Below are positions 6,481 through 12,141 of a DNA stretch of 33,396 nucleotides, one piece after another. The notes beneath the pieces were generated by a model. That model made no database searches, had not been told where the DNA came from, and worked only from the letters and a program-made list of their open reading frames with translations. Position numbers and translations under genes: made by a program. This DNA is from a virus. The stretch spans positions 1-33,396 of IMG/VR virus record IMGVR_UViG_3300037961_000180; one strand, given 5' to 3'. Position 1 is the stretch's first letter. Every line of letters begins with the position of its first letter.

Positions 6481-6580
6481 ACTAGACGCGCATCCAAACG
6501 TAAAACAGGATTTGTTTAGAGCGCGACAAGAACTTAAAGAATTTACCTCTGAGCTAAGACAAAAAGGTGTAAACATATGA
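6398..6580 (+). CDS. Small helical unknown protein
   Basis: A 60-residue protein beginning MAEITPADQAMLKHLRQMVD. It is almost entirely charged helix with heptad-like spacing (LKHLRQMVDRL, LFRARQELKEFTSELRQ), so it may form a helical hairpin or coiled coil. The frame extends back to 6353, but ATG 6398 has a perfect AAGGAG seven bases upstream. It lies within the last 83 bases of the zinc-ribbon gene in another frame and shares ATGA with the next gene. Family not recognised. Confidence 0.65.
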   Translation: MAEITPADQAMLKHLRQMVDRLQDEEFRLDAHPNVKQDLFRARQELKEFTSELRQKGVNI

Positions 6581-6822
6581 GTACGCACACGCTTAAGGCA
6601 AAGCGCAGGCATCCAGACGTTATGCGTCAGCATATACAGGTTGGACACATAACCTTTGAGTTTTGCAGAAAAAACAAAACCTTTGCTTTGATTGCAGGTG
6701 ATGCAGAGCAAGCAAAAGATAGACGCCCGTTGTTCACAGGCTTTATAGAGCAGGGCATGGACGTAGAGCTAAGACGGCTTGCGTCTGTTTTTAAACAAAT
6801 ATTGGAGCAAGATAATGACTGA
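6577..6822 (+). CDS. Small unknown protein
   Basis: An 81-residue protein with a basic start (MSTHTLKAKRRHPDVMRQHI), a strand-like VGHITFEFCRKNKTFALIAGD, then a helical C-terminus (VELRRLASVFKQILEQ). This looks like a small alpha/beta domain. It starts at an ATGA overlap with the previous gene and its stop lies within the start of the next one, so translation is coupled along this operon. No family or catalytic motif recognised. Confidence 0.65.
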   Translation: MSTHTLKAKRRHPDVMRQHIQVGHITFEFCRKNKTFALIAGDAEQAKDRRPLFTGFIEQGMDVELRRLASVFKQILEQDND

Positions 6823-6976
6823 AGAAGAGATAGCAAAAATCTGGAAAGACATGGTTAAGGATGAGAAAGACAAACATCGCAAAGCTTTGCATGGCTCTGC
6901 AAAGAGTATCACTCAGGAGAATAAGTTTAAGCTATTGAAAAACAATGGAAAAAGAGATCGTGAGGAAGCTCAGTAA
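6815..6976 (+). CDS. Small charged unknown protein
   Basis: A 53-residue, very hydrophilic protein beginning MTEEEIAKIWKDMVKDEKDK, predicted helical at the N-terminus and Lys/Arg-rich at the end. The ATG at 6815 has GGAG eight bases upstream and overlaps the previous gene by 8 bases. A longer frame from 6779 has no ribosome-binding site. No function can be read from it. Confidence 0.6.
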   Translation: MTEEEIAKIWKDMVKDEKDKHRKALHGSAKSITQENKFKLLKNNGKRDREEAQ

Positions 6977-7059
6977 CAAAAACTTATTATGAGAGCAGGA
7001 AAAGTATAACGCTAAAGGCTTCCTCTGCAAACATAATAACATATTAAGGAGTACAGGCA

Positions 7060-7266
7060 ATCGAATTTTATAGTTTATTAACGGTGGTTTATCCACTTAT
7101 GGGGCATACATGGGAGTTTAGCATTTGGTTTCCCAGTGAAGACGAATGCTGGAGCGTGTTAACAAATGTTAATACGATATATGACAAGGTTAAGGCCACA
7201 GAAGGTTACTGTCAGGTAACTGAGGTTGCGTCTAAGATAGTTAAACCAATGATTAGGCCTTGGTGA
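7060..7266 (+). CDS. Small unknown protein with an apparent ATC start
   Basis: The frame ends at 7266 and is open upstream. A perfect AAGGAG at 7045-7050 sits before ATC at 7060, which would give a natural N-terminus of (M)EFYSLLTVVYPLMGHTWEF and a 68-residue protein. The next in-frame starts, GTG 7084 and ATG 7099, have no ribosome-binding site and would cut into what looks like the first hydrophobic strand or helix. The rest, WFPSEDECWSVLTNV and so on, looks like a small compact domain with two Cys. It is the last gene of the plus-strand operon and abuts the endolysin stop codon. The ATC could be a true rare start, a mutation of ATG or a sequence error. Confidence 0.6.
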   Translation: MEFYSLLTVVYPLMGHTWEFSIWFPSEDECWSVLTNVNTIYDKVKATEGYCQVTEVASKIVKPMIRPW

Positions 7267-7719
7267 TTAAACCATTAACTCAAAGTGTGGAGCATCAATG
7301 AATGGACGCCTATTTTGTGAACGTCTAGTATCTATGTAATCGTTCATAGCGCTTTCCATATCACCTTCCCAGTGAGCAATATTAGGCACTGTCCATGCTG
7401 CTCCCCATCTAATTGGAACGTCACATACTCTAGCTGCTTCTGCCATTGCGTCAGCTATTTCATCATATAGATTTAGCTCCCAACGCCCACCATTTACATA
7501 GGCCATTAGATCAACAGCGTGTCCGTCAATGTGTTTGCTTTTCATAGTTTGTGATGCGCCTTTTGCCACCAAAGCTTTCTGTTCTTCAATAGTTCTAAGC
7601 CCACATATTACTGAAAAGTCTTGCTTACTCACACCTATAGCGTAGCGCACAACAGCATCCATACGCTCATCTATACCTTCTAGCTTTGCTAAACTACTTT
7701 TACCTAACTTGTAGCTCAT
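7267..7719 (-). CDS. Endolysin, M15 family L-alanyl-D-glutamate (or D-Ala-D-Ala) peptidase
   Basis: A 150-residue enzyme that should cut the peptide stems of peptidoglycan at the end of infection. The zinc-site motif SxHxxGxAxD is at 61-70 (H63, D70) and the third ligand is in PHFEL (H145). An N-terminal substrate-fold motif, CGLRTIEEQ (39-47), matches the VanY/T5-endolysin group. Length is typical for a single-domain M15 endolysin. It has no signal peptide, so it needs the holin encoded just upstream, whose stop it overlaps (ATGA). It is the last gene of the late block, and its stop touches the stop of the convergent plus-strand gene with no bases between. Confidence 0.93.
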   Translation of the reverse strand: MSYKLGKSSLAKLEGIDERMDAVVRYAIGVSKQDFSVICGLRTIEEQKALVAKGASQTMKSKHIDGHAVDLMAYVNGGRWELNLYDEIADAMAEAARVCDVPIRWGAAWTVPNIAHWEGDMESAMNDYIDTRRSQNRRPFIDAPHFELMV

Positions 7720-8057
7720 TTTTTTAATCCCTTCATTGTTCTAATTCCAAAAGAGGCCGCTATACTGGCGTACATTGCCCAGCTAAACCATTGTGGCGCA
7801 GCCTGTAAATTCTCAAAGCCCTGCTTCATGTAAGGCTGTAGCCAAGGCACGAAGCTACCTAGCACAATTGCAATAAAACATAACGTCCACGCCTCGTCTT
7901 TCCAGCTATCTGCGCTGGCCTCTATTGCAGCTTGCTCCCAAGATATTTCACCTGTTGCAATCTTCATTTTGGTTTCGGCTTCAGCAGCTTTTACCTTTGC
8001 CTTGCTGTCAATGTAAGTTGTAGCTAAACCTGCTACACTTTGTAATATTCCTATCAT
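7716..8057 (-). CDS. Holin, GTA-type three-transmembrane family
   Basis: A 113-residue membrane protein. The N-terminal amphipathic part (GILQSVAGLATTYIDSKAKVKAAEAETKMKI) and DSWKDEAWTLCFIAIVLGSFVPWL, followed by a second hydrophobic segment WFSWAMYASIAASFGI, match the 3TM holin of alphaproteobacterial gene transfer agents and related phages. It should make the inner-membrane hole that releases the endolysin. It overlaps both neighbours by 4 bases. The short basic C-terminus (KGLKK) is typical of holins. Confidence 0.85.
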   Translation of the reverse strand: MIGILQSVAGLATTYIDSKAKVKAAEAETKMKIATGEISWEQAAIEASADSWKDEAWTLCFIAIVLGSFVPWLQPYMKQGFENLQAAPQWFSWAMYASIAASFGIRTMKGLKK

Positions 8058-8359
8058 TGCTCTTTACCCATGTTTGTAAATCCATAATAAGCAGCGACTA
8101 TAGCAGCAATACTTACATAATATATATTGCTCATGCTGCTTAACATTTCTGACGCTCTAGGTAGCTCCATCCACTCTGTAAAAACTACGCCAAACGGAAA
8201 CAAAAGCATACCAGTAAGGCTAAACCATGCCATGCGCCTTTGTGCATCTCTTTTGGCATCAGCATCAATCATGATTCTTTTTCTGTCTTCAAGCATAATT
8301 GCACGTTCATCTGGATCAATTTTGCCGTTATCGTTTAAATCATATTTTGCTTTGGGCAT
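8054..8359 (-). CDS. Membrane protein with N-terminal EF-hand calcium-binding loop
   Basis: A 101-residue protein. Residues 7-18 form a canonical EF-hand loop, with D7, N9, N11, G12, I14, D15 and E18 at loop positions 1, 3, 5, 6, 8, 9 and 12. A charged helix with many Asp/Arg follows, then two membrane segments (MAWFSLTGMLLFPFGVVF, and a second around IYYVSIAAIVAAYYGF). The loop would bind calcium; its side of the membrane cannot be decided from sequence alone. It sits directly before the holin with an ATGA-type overlap, so a role in lysis (timing, antiholin, or a second holin) is likely. A single EF-hand suggests it works as a dimer or in an oligomer. Confidence 0.75.
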   Translation of the reverse strand: MPKAKYDLNDNGKIDPDERAIMLEDRKRIMIDADAKRDAQRRMAWFSLTGMLLFPFGVVFTEWMELPRASEMLSSMSNIYYVSIAAIVAAYYGFTNMGKEQ

Positions 8360-8462
8360 TTAAAAAACTCCTTGCAACTTTTAGGTCACTCGTCTGCACA
8401 ACAACCTTACCATTTTCTGCATACACGACAAACCTATTTCTCTTAACTTCAACAAGTCTCAC
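8340..8462 (-). CDS. Small unknown protein with GTG start
   Basis: A 40-codon frame starting with GTG at 8462, which overlaps the previous gene's TGA stop (GTGA), and ending 20 bases inside the next gene. The product reads MRLVEVKRNRFVVYAENGKV and continues VVQTSDLKVARSFLNAQSKI. It has alternating basic and hydrophobic strands followed by a short helix, looks like a genuine small domain, and fills what would otherwise be a 99-base gap in a block with almost no gaps. The ribosome-binding site is weak, so coupling to the upstream gene is the likely way it is translated. Family not recognised. Confidence 0.6.
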   Translation of the reverse strand: MRLVEVKRNRFVVYAENGKVVVQTSDLKVARSFLNAQSKI

Positions 8463-8914
8463 CTGAACCAATCGCGTACATCAATCCAATCCATATAATG
8501 CAAATACGCCGCAGCGCCTACAGCAGAGAACAGAAGAAGCACAACGATCCCAGCTATGGTAATCATCATTTCCTGACGTTCTATAGCCTCACGCCTCGCC
8601 TGCGCCTCTGCCTCGCGTTTTTCTTGCAATACTTCGCGTCGTATCTTGAGAAGTTCCAACCATTTTGATCTGCCATAGGTTTGCGTAATCCACTCTTGAA
8701 GTTCACGCTCACTATCAGCAGCCGCTCTCAAAGATGCCCAACGATCCATTGCGGTAGCGTTTACGCTTTTTTCGGATACACCTTTTTTTTGTAACTGCTT
8801 TTTGGCTGCGTCTGTTGCGTCAAAGAAGTTGCCAATTTCTTTGCTTAGACCAGCGATAGTTTTGCCAGCCGCCATTCCTGTTTTGATGCCAGCGAGAATT
8901 GTTATCGGGTCCAT
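8459..8914 (-). CDS. Coiled-coil protein with C-terminal membrane segment
   Basis: A 151-residue protein. The N-terminal third is Gly/Ala/Lys-rich (ITILAGIKTGMAAGKTIAGL), the middle is a long charged helix (LKIRREVLQEKREAEAQARREAIERQ), and one strong membrane segment lies near the C-terminus (MMITIAGIVVLLLFSAVGAAAYL), followed by a short tail. The topology suits a tail-anchored inner-membrane protein. Its place among lysis genes suggests a spanin-like or lysis-timing function, but there is no lipobox or partner pair that would prove this. Confidence 0.7.
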   Translation of the reverse strand: MDPITILAGIKTGMAAGKTIAGLSKEIGNFFDATDAAKKQLQKKGVSEKSVNATAMDRWASLRAAADSERELQEWITQTYGRSKWLELLKIRREVLQEKREAEAQARREAIERQEMMITIAGIVVLLLFSAVGAAAYLHYMDWIDVRDWFR

Positions 8915-8916
8915 CG

Positions 8917-9318
8917 CTACATTCCATCGTTTTTAGTAAACTGTAACGTTTTTTCTATCACGGCTATGCGTGATTGTAGCTTGATAATCTCCATCATATG
9001 AGCAGCCATACCGCCCAAATCTTCGTTGATCATCTCAACATCTTCCCAAAGCTCATCGTCAGCCTCTTCCATATCATCATAGAACTCTGCAAGAATGTCG
9101 ATTATTTCTTGTAAATCTTCTTGGTTTTTCTGCACATCCCTAATTAAATTAGTTCTGTCAGTTGCATTGTTCTCGATGGTAAGAACATTTACTTGCTCTG
9201 TTAAACTTTCAATCACAGATGCTTGTTGAGAAGCATACCAAATACCACCGCCCACGGTACTGACTATCGCCACTACTGCACTTGCAGCAACGGCTATATT
9301 TACCTTGGGCAAGTCCAT
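8917..9318 (-). CDS. Membrane-anchored coiled-coil protein, i-spanin-like topology
   Basis: A 133-residue protein with one N-terminal membrane segment (VNIAVAASAVVAIVSTVGGGIWYA) and a long acidic coiled coil (VIESLTEQVNVLTIENN, QEDLQEIIDILAEFYDDMEE, LQSRIAVIEKTLQF). The signal-anchor plus coiled coil is the layout of an inner-membrane spanin subunit, but no outer-membrane lipoprotein partner is visible overlapping it. A structural or host-membrane role is the alternative. It lies two bases from its neighbour on each side. Confidence 0.65.
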   Translation of the reverse strand: MDLPKVNIAVAASAVVAIVSTVGGGIWYASQQASVIESLTEQVNVLTIENNATDRTNLIRDVQKNQEDLQEIIDILAEFYDDMEEADDELWEDVEMINEDLGGMAAHMMEIIKLQSRIAVIEKTLQFTKNDGM

Positions 9319-9319
9319 G

Positions 9320-9622
9320 CTAGTAACTTCCTTCCCAAACTCTAAGCTTGTTAAACTCGTTACTCATTAACTTACGTTTTAACACATCTTTGACTGCTTG
9401 GGTATCCGTCCACTGTACGCCAGCTTCTTTTAGCCACACGTTGAGCAATGCCATATCGACGTTGCCAACGTGCTTATAATCTGAACCAAAACCATTGCCA
9501 GTTACTTCTCTTGCCTGCTCTGCATCTTTTAACATATGCGTTGCGTCAAAAGTATTCTTGATGATCATCTTGTCATCATCAAAGGTAACTGTCTCTTTGA
9601 TTTTAGTAGAGTGACTAGGCAT
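9320..9622 (-). CDS. Small unknown protein between head and lysis genes
   Basis: A 100-residue protein beginning MPSHSTKIKETVTFDDDKMI. It has an N-terminal strand-rich segment, then VGNVDMALLNVWLKEAGVQW and VKDVLKRKLMSNEFNKLRVWEGSY. The frame extends to 9658, but ATG 9622 lies inside the last codons of the previous gene with GGGAAG/GAGG upstream, so I use that. No family I can name. The position after the coat gene suggests a minor structural or regulatory role. Confidence 0.65.
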   Translation of the reverse strand: MPSHSTKIKETVTFDDDKMIIKNTFDATHMLKDAEQAREVTGNGFGSDYKHVGNVDMALLNVWLKEAGVQWTDTQAVKDVLKRKLMSNEFNKLRVWEGSY

Positions 9623-9875
9623 CTTCCCAAGCCTCATTCTCTGGCGTGCTAGGATCATCCGCTTTTAGAGTGCCGTCTTTATTTCTTGCTCTCTTTTTTT
9701 TTGCGGTGGTTTTCTTAGCAGGCTTTGGCTTGGTTTCTGCTTTTAATATTTCAAATGCAGATGGCTTCATAACCATGATCTTTTTAACTTCTGCATCTGG
9801 CAACTCAACCTCATCACCATTTCTAAAGATACCTTGAGATGTTGAGATGCTTCTATCTTTTACTAAAACTTTCAT
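9615..9875 (-). CDS. Small protein after the coat gene, Lys-rich middle and acidic end
   Basis: An 86-residue protein. The N-terminal half (MKVLVKDRSISTSQGIFRNG and DEVELPDAEVKKIMVM) looks like a small beta barrel. The centre is a Lys/Pro/Ala-rich disordered linker, and the end (ARNKDGTLKADDPSTPENEAWEDA) is an acidic tail seen in many marine podovirus head-region proteins. It may decorate the capsid or assist tail attachment; neither is proved. AGGAG eight bases before ATG 9875 gives a strong start. A hairpin separates it from the coat gene. Confidence 0.7.
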   Translation of the reverse strand: MKVLVKDRSISTSQGIFRNGDEVELPDAEVKKIMVMKPSAFEILKAETKPKPAKKTTAKKKRARNKDGTLKADDPSTPENEAWEDA

Positions 9876-9892
9876 TTTAATCTCCTGTTAAA

Positions 9893-9914
9893 GTAGGGGC
9901 AAAACTGCCCCTAC
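9893..9914 (-). terminator. Hairpin after the coat protein gene
   Basis: A perfect 9-bp stem, GTAGGGGCA / TGCCCCTAC (9893-9901 and 9906-9914), with a 4-base loop (GTTT on the transcript). It lies 11 bases after the coat gene stop and is followed on the minus strand by TTTAAC, a short U tract. It probably acts as a partial terminator that keeps coat mRNA high relative to the downstream lysis genes, or protects the coat mRNA 3' end. Confidence 0.7.
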
Positions 9915-9925
9915 CTACTATCTTA

Positions 9926-10882
9926 TTATGAAGTTGTATTATCAGCAATAATACCGTTTGCTTTCTCATTTTTAGCGCAAAGTGTAAGCTCTGTTACGAC
10001 TTGACGCTTGCTTGAGTCGCCAGTTTTGGCAAGTTCTACGTTCTTAGTTGGACGTAGCACAGCAACTTCCCACATATCATCTTGCATGATGAACACGTCA
10101 CGCGATCTGTTCTCGCGGCTTGGTACGAACTCTACAGTTCCCCAAGGTGTAACATATACTGCAAGTGACTTGATGACACGCTCATCGCCGCCTTGTACGT
10201 TTGAACGCTGGTTGTTGTTACCAGTAAACGCCAATGCTTTGTTCATCTGAAATGCAGATAGATACACTGTGTCTGGGTTTCCACCATTTTCCCAAATGCT
10301 TTGCATTACAGTATCAAACTTAGTTTGTGAGAATGCTGTTGGAGTACCATCGTCTGTACGAGCGTCAGTACCGTCACCAGTTGGGTTAGCACCAGAGTTA
10401 CCTGATTGGAAGTCTACGTTTGTAATCATCCAAGAAGGCGCACCAGCTAGTTCACGCGCAGCAGAAGCCGAGCCTGTTACTTTTGCGTTGTTGTCAAACA
10501 AAGCTTTTTCGATGTCTAATTTTTGCTCTTTTGCAATCTTTAGCACCTGGTAAGCCATCTCACGTTGACGACCTGCTTTATCAAGACCTTCATCCGTATC
10601 TGGAACAGTCACAGCATTTTTGAAAATCTGTGTTCTGTTGTTTAGACGGCTTGTTGCAGTCATTGCGTTAGCAGTAGTTTCGTCACCTTCGATGTGAGCA
10701 TTTGCTGCGCTTGAACGTAACGCATCTGTTTGCCATTCTACCAAAGTGTTCCTTGCAGTAGTCTTGCGACACTTTGTGTGGAAGGGTGTTTCTTCTGGCG
10801 AAACGTTTGTGATAATATCAGAAAGATCCTCTCTGATCCCGACAGCATCATAGCTGTCAAATGTATTGGTTGGTTGTGCCAT
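9926..10882 (-). CDS. Major capsid protein, SU10/DUF5309-like
   Basis: A 318-residue coat protein. The start MAQPTNTFDSYDAVGIREDL and then SDIITNVSPEETPFHTKCRK (the N-terminal arm and the ETPF box), the middle RTQIFKNAVTVPDTDEGLDKA, and the C-terminal part (AVYVTPWGTVEFVPSRENRSRDVFIMQ, then LRPTKNVELAKTGDSSKRQVVTELTL) match the SU10 major head protein family (DUF5309), which has the HK97 fold. It builds the icosahedral shell. It follows the scaffold gene by 30 bases with a GGAAAG-type ribosome-binding site, the usual order. A strong hairpin follows. Confidence 0.9.
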   Translation of the reverse strand: MAQPTNTFDSYDAVGIREDLSDIITNVSPEETPFHTKCRKTTARNTLVEWQTDALRSSAANAHIEGDETTANAMTATSRLNNRTQIFKNAVTVPDTDEGLDKAGRQREMAYQVLKIAKEQKLDIEKALFDNNAKVTGSASAARELAGAPSWMITNVDFQSGNSGANPTGDGTDARTDDGTPTAFSQTKFDTVMQSIWENGGNPDTVYLSAFQMNKALAFTGNNNQRSNVQGGDERVIKSLAVYVTPWGTVEFVPSRENRSRDVFIMQDDMWEVAVLRPTKNVELAKTGDSSKRQVVTELTLCAKNEKANGIIADNTTS

Positions 10883-10912
10883 TTCTCTTTCCTTTTCAAC
10901 GGCTTACAAGGA

Positions 10913-11893
10913 TTATCCTTGTGGGTTCATAATTAAGTCGATTGCATCTTCAATACGACCACTCTTTTGCAACCTTTGTTGCTGCTTTCGGCGAGCAGAA
11001 CCTACAGGATCGGCAACCTTCTTTGCGCCAGCCTTGACAACAGGTTTAGCTTTCTTGCTCTTAGCTTCTGCTTTTTTCCTGTTTGCCACAATACGCTTAT
11101 ACTTCATCGCATCATTAGCCATTTCTATGTAGCGTGCATCTGCGGTGGCAGCGATTTCTTCATCACTAAAACCATACTCACGCCCAACGCCCATCAACGC
11201 ATCCCAGTGAGCTTTGCTCTTGCTAGTGTCTGCGAGTTCAGGGATTTTGGCTTTGATTATCTCAGCTTGCTCTGCAAGATATACCCGATGTTCTTCATCG
11301 GCCTGCTTTTGCTTCTGCGCTTGCAATTGCTGCATTTGGTATTGTTGTTGTTGGTACTGTTGCAAATCGGCGTCGTACTTAGCTCTTTGCTCCATATAAG
11401 CTATAGGGTCACTCTCAGCCAAAGTGTGGTCTGGCATTTTGGGTGGTGCCGCAAAACCTTGCTGGGCTTGAGCGTACATTTGTGCGATCTGTTGTTCTCT
11501 CTGTGCTATCTCGGCCTGTTTCTCTTCCAGTTGCTTACGTGTCTGGGCGATCTCCTGAAACCGATTGTTAATTGCACCTTGGCCTGCCGCAGATTGCTTA
11601 AGCTGATCTAGTGTCCAATGCTCTTCTTTGCCGTCAATTTTTACGGGGATGAGATTGTTTTCCTCAGTAGCCTCTACTTCGTCCTCGGTCTCTATATCCA
11701 CATCTTCGTAATCTTCTTCAGATGCTTCTAGTTCATCTAACGTATCGCCTTCATCAATTACCTCGTCATCAGTTTCTTCAACCTCTGGCTCAATAATTTC
11801 TTCAACTGCTTCTGTTAGATTTTCTTCGCCTGTTTCTTCTTGCGCTGGCGCTATGAGTTTTTCTACTGCGCTGTGTAGGTCAGTCGCTTCCAC
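10913..11893 (-). CDS. Capsid scaffolding protein
   Basis: A 326-residue protein of the scaffold type. The first 80 residues are strongly acidic (Glu/Asp runs). The short VKIDGKEEHWTLDQLKQSA segment is shared by many podovirus scaffolds. Then follows a long Gln/Ala coiled coil (EIAQTRKQLEEKQAEIAQREQQ, QQYQQQQYQMQQLQAQ) and a Lys-rich C-terminus that would contact the coat. It guides procapsid assembly and leaves the mature head. It begins with GTG at 11893 behind a perfect AAGGAG. Its place between portal and coat supports the call. Confidence 0.88.
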   Translation of the reverse strand: MEATDLHSAVEKLIAPAQEETGEENLTEAVEEIIEPEVEETDDEVIDEGDTLDELEASEEDYEDVDIETEDEVEATEENNLIPVKIDGKEEHWTLDQLKQSAAGQGAINNRFQEIAQTRKQLEEKQAEIAQREQQIAQMYAQAQQGFAAPPKMPDHTLAESDPIAYMEQRAKYDADLQQYQQQQYQMQQLQAQKQKQADEEHRVYLAEQAEIIKAKIPELADTSKSKAHWDALMGVGREYGFSDEEIAATADARYIEMANDAMKYKRIVANRKKAEAKSKKAKPVVKAGAKKVADPVGSARRKQQQRLQKSGRIEDAIDLIMNPQG

Positions 11894-11904
11894 GGTACTG
11901 CTCC

Positions 11905-12141
11905 TTATTGTTTACGATCTAAAAGTGTCTCTGCCATTATAGCGGCGTCAAGTTCCACTTCGATCTTGGTTAATGCACGCAATATTGCGTGCGCCTCTTC
12001 GCGTTGCTCAATGTCTTGAGCGCCGCTAGTCGTAAAAAGCCTGATTTGCTCATTACGAACGTCCTGTATGAAATCGCTAAAAGCGGTATCACTTTTTAAC
12101 CGCTTTGCGTCTTCTGCCTTTATTCTTGTTTCTACTGTCAA
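11905..12141 (-). CDS. Small helical protein between portal and scaffold
   Basis: A 78-residue, helical, charged protein beginning MTVETRIKAEDAKRLKSDTA. It starts with TTG overlapping the portal stop (TTGA), so it is translated by coupling. The size and position, right after the portal, are those of small helper or head-tail proteins in other podoviruses, but no specific family is evident. The repeated Glu/Lys pattern suggests a short coiled coil or helical bundle. Confidence 0.65.
   Translation of the reverse strand: MTVETRIKAEDAKRLKSDTAFSDFIQDVRNEQIRLFTTSGAQDIEQREEAHAILRALTKIEVELDAAIMAETLLDRKQ

Noticed and set aside
6920-7030. Distant inverted repeat GAGGAAGC / GGCTTCCTC
   Set aside because: Only eight to nine pairs separated by more than 40 bases; not distinct from chance.
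10967-11611. 214-codon plus-strand frame
   Set aside because: Antisense to the scaffold gene; its Leu/Cys-rich content is the complement of Gln/Glu/Lys-rich coding sequence.
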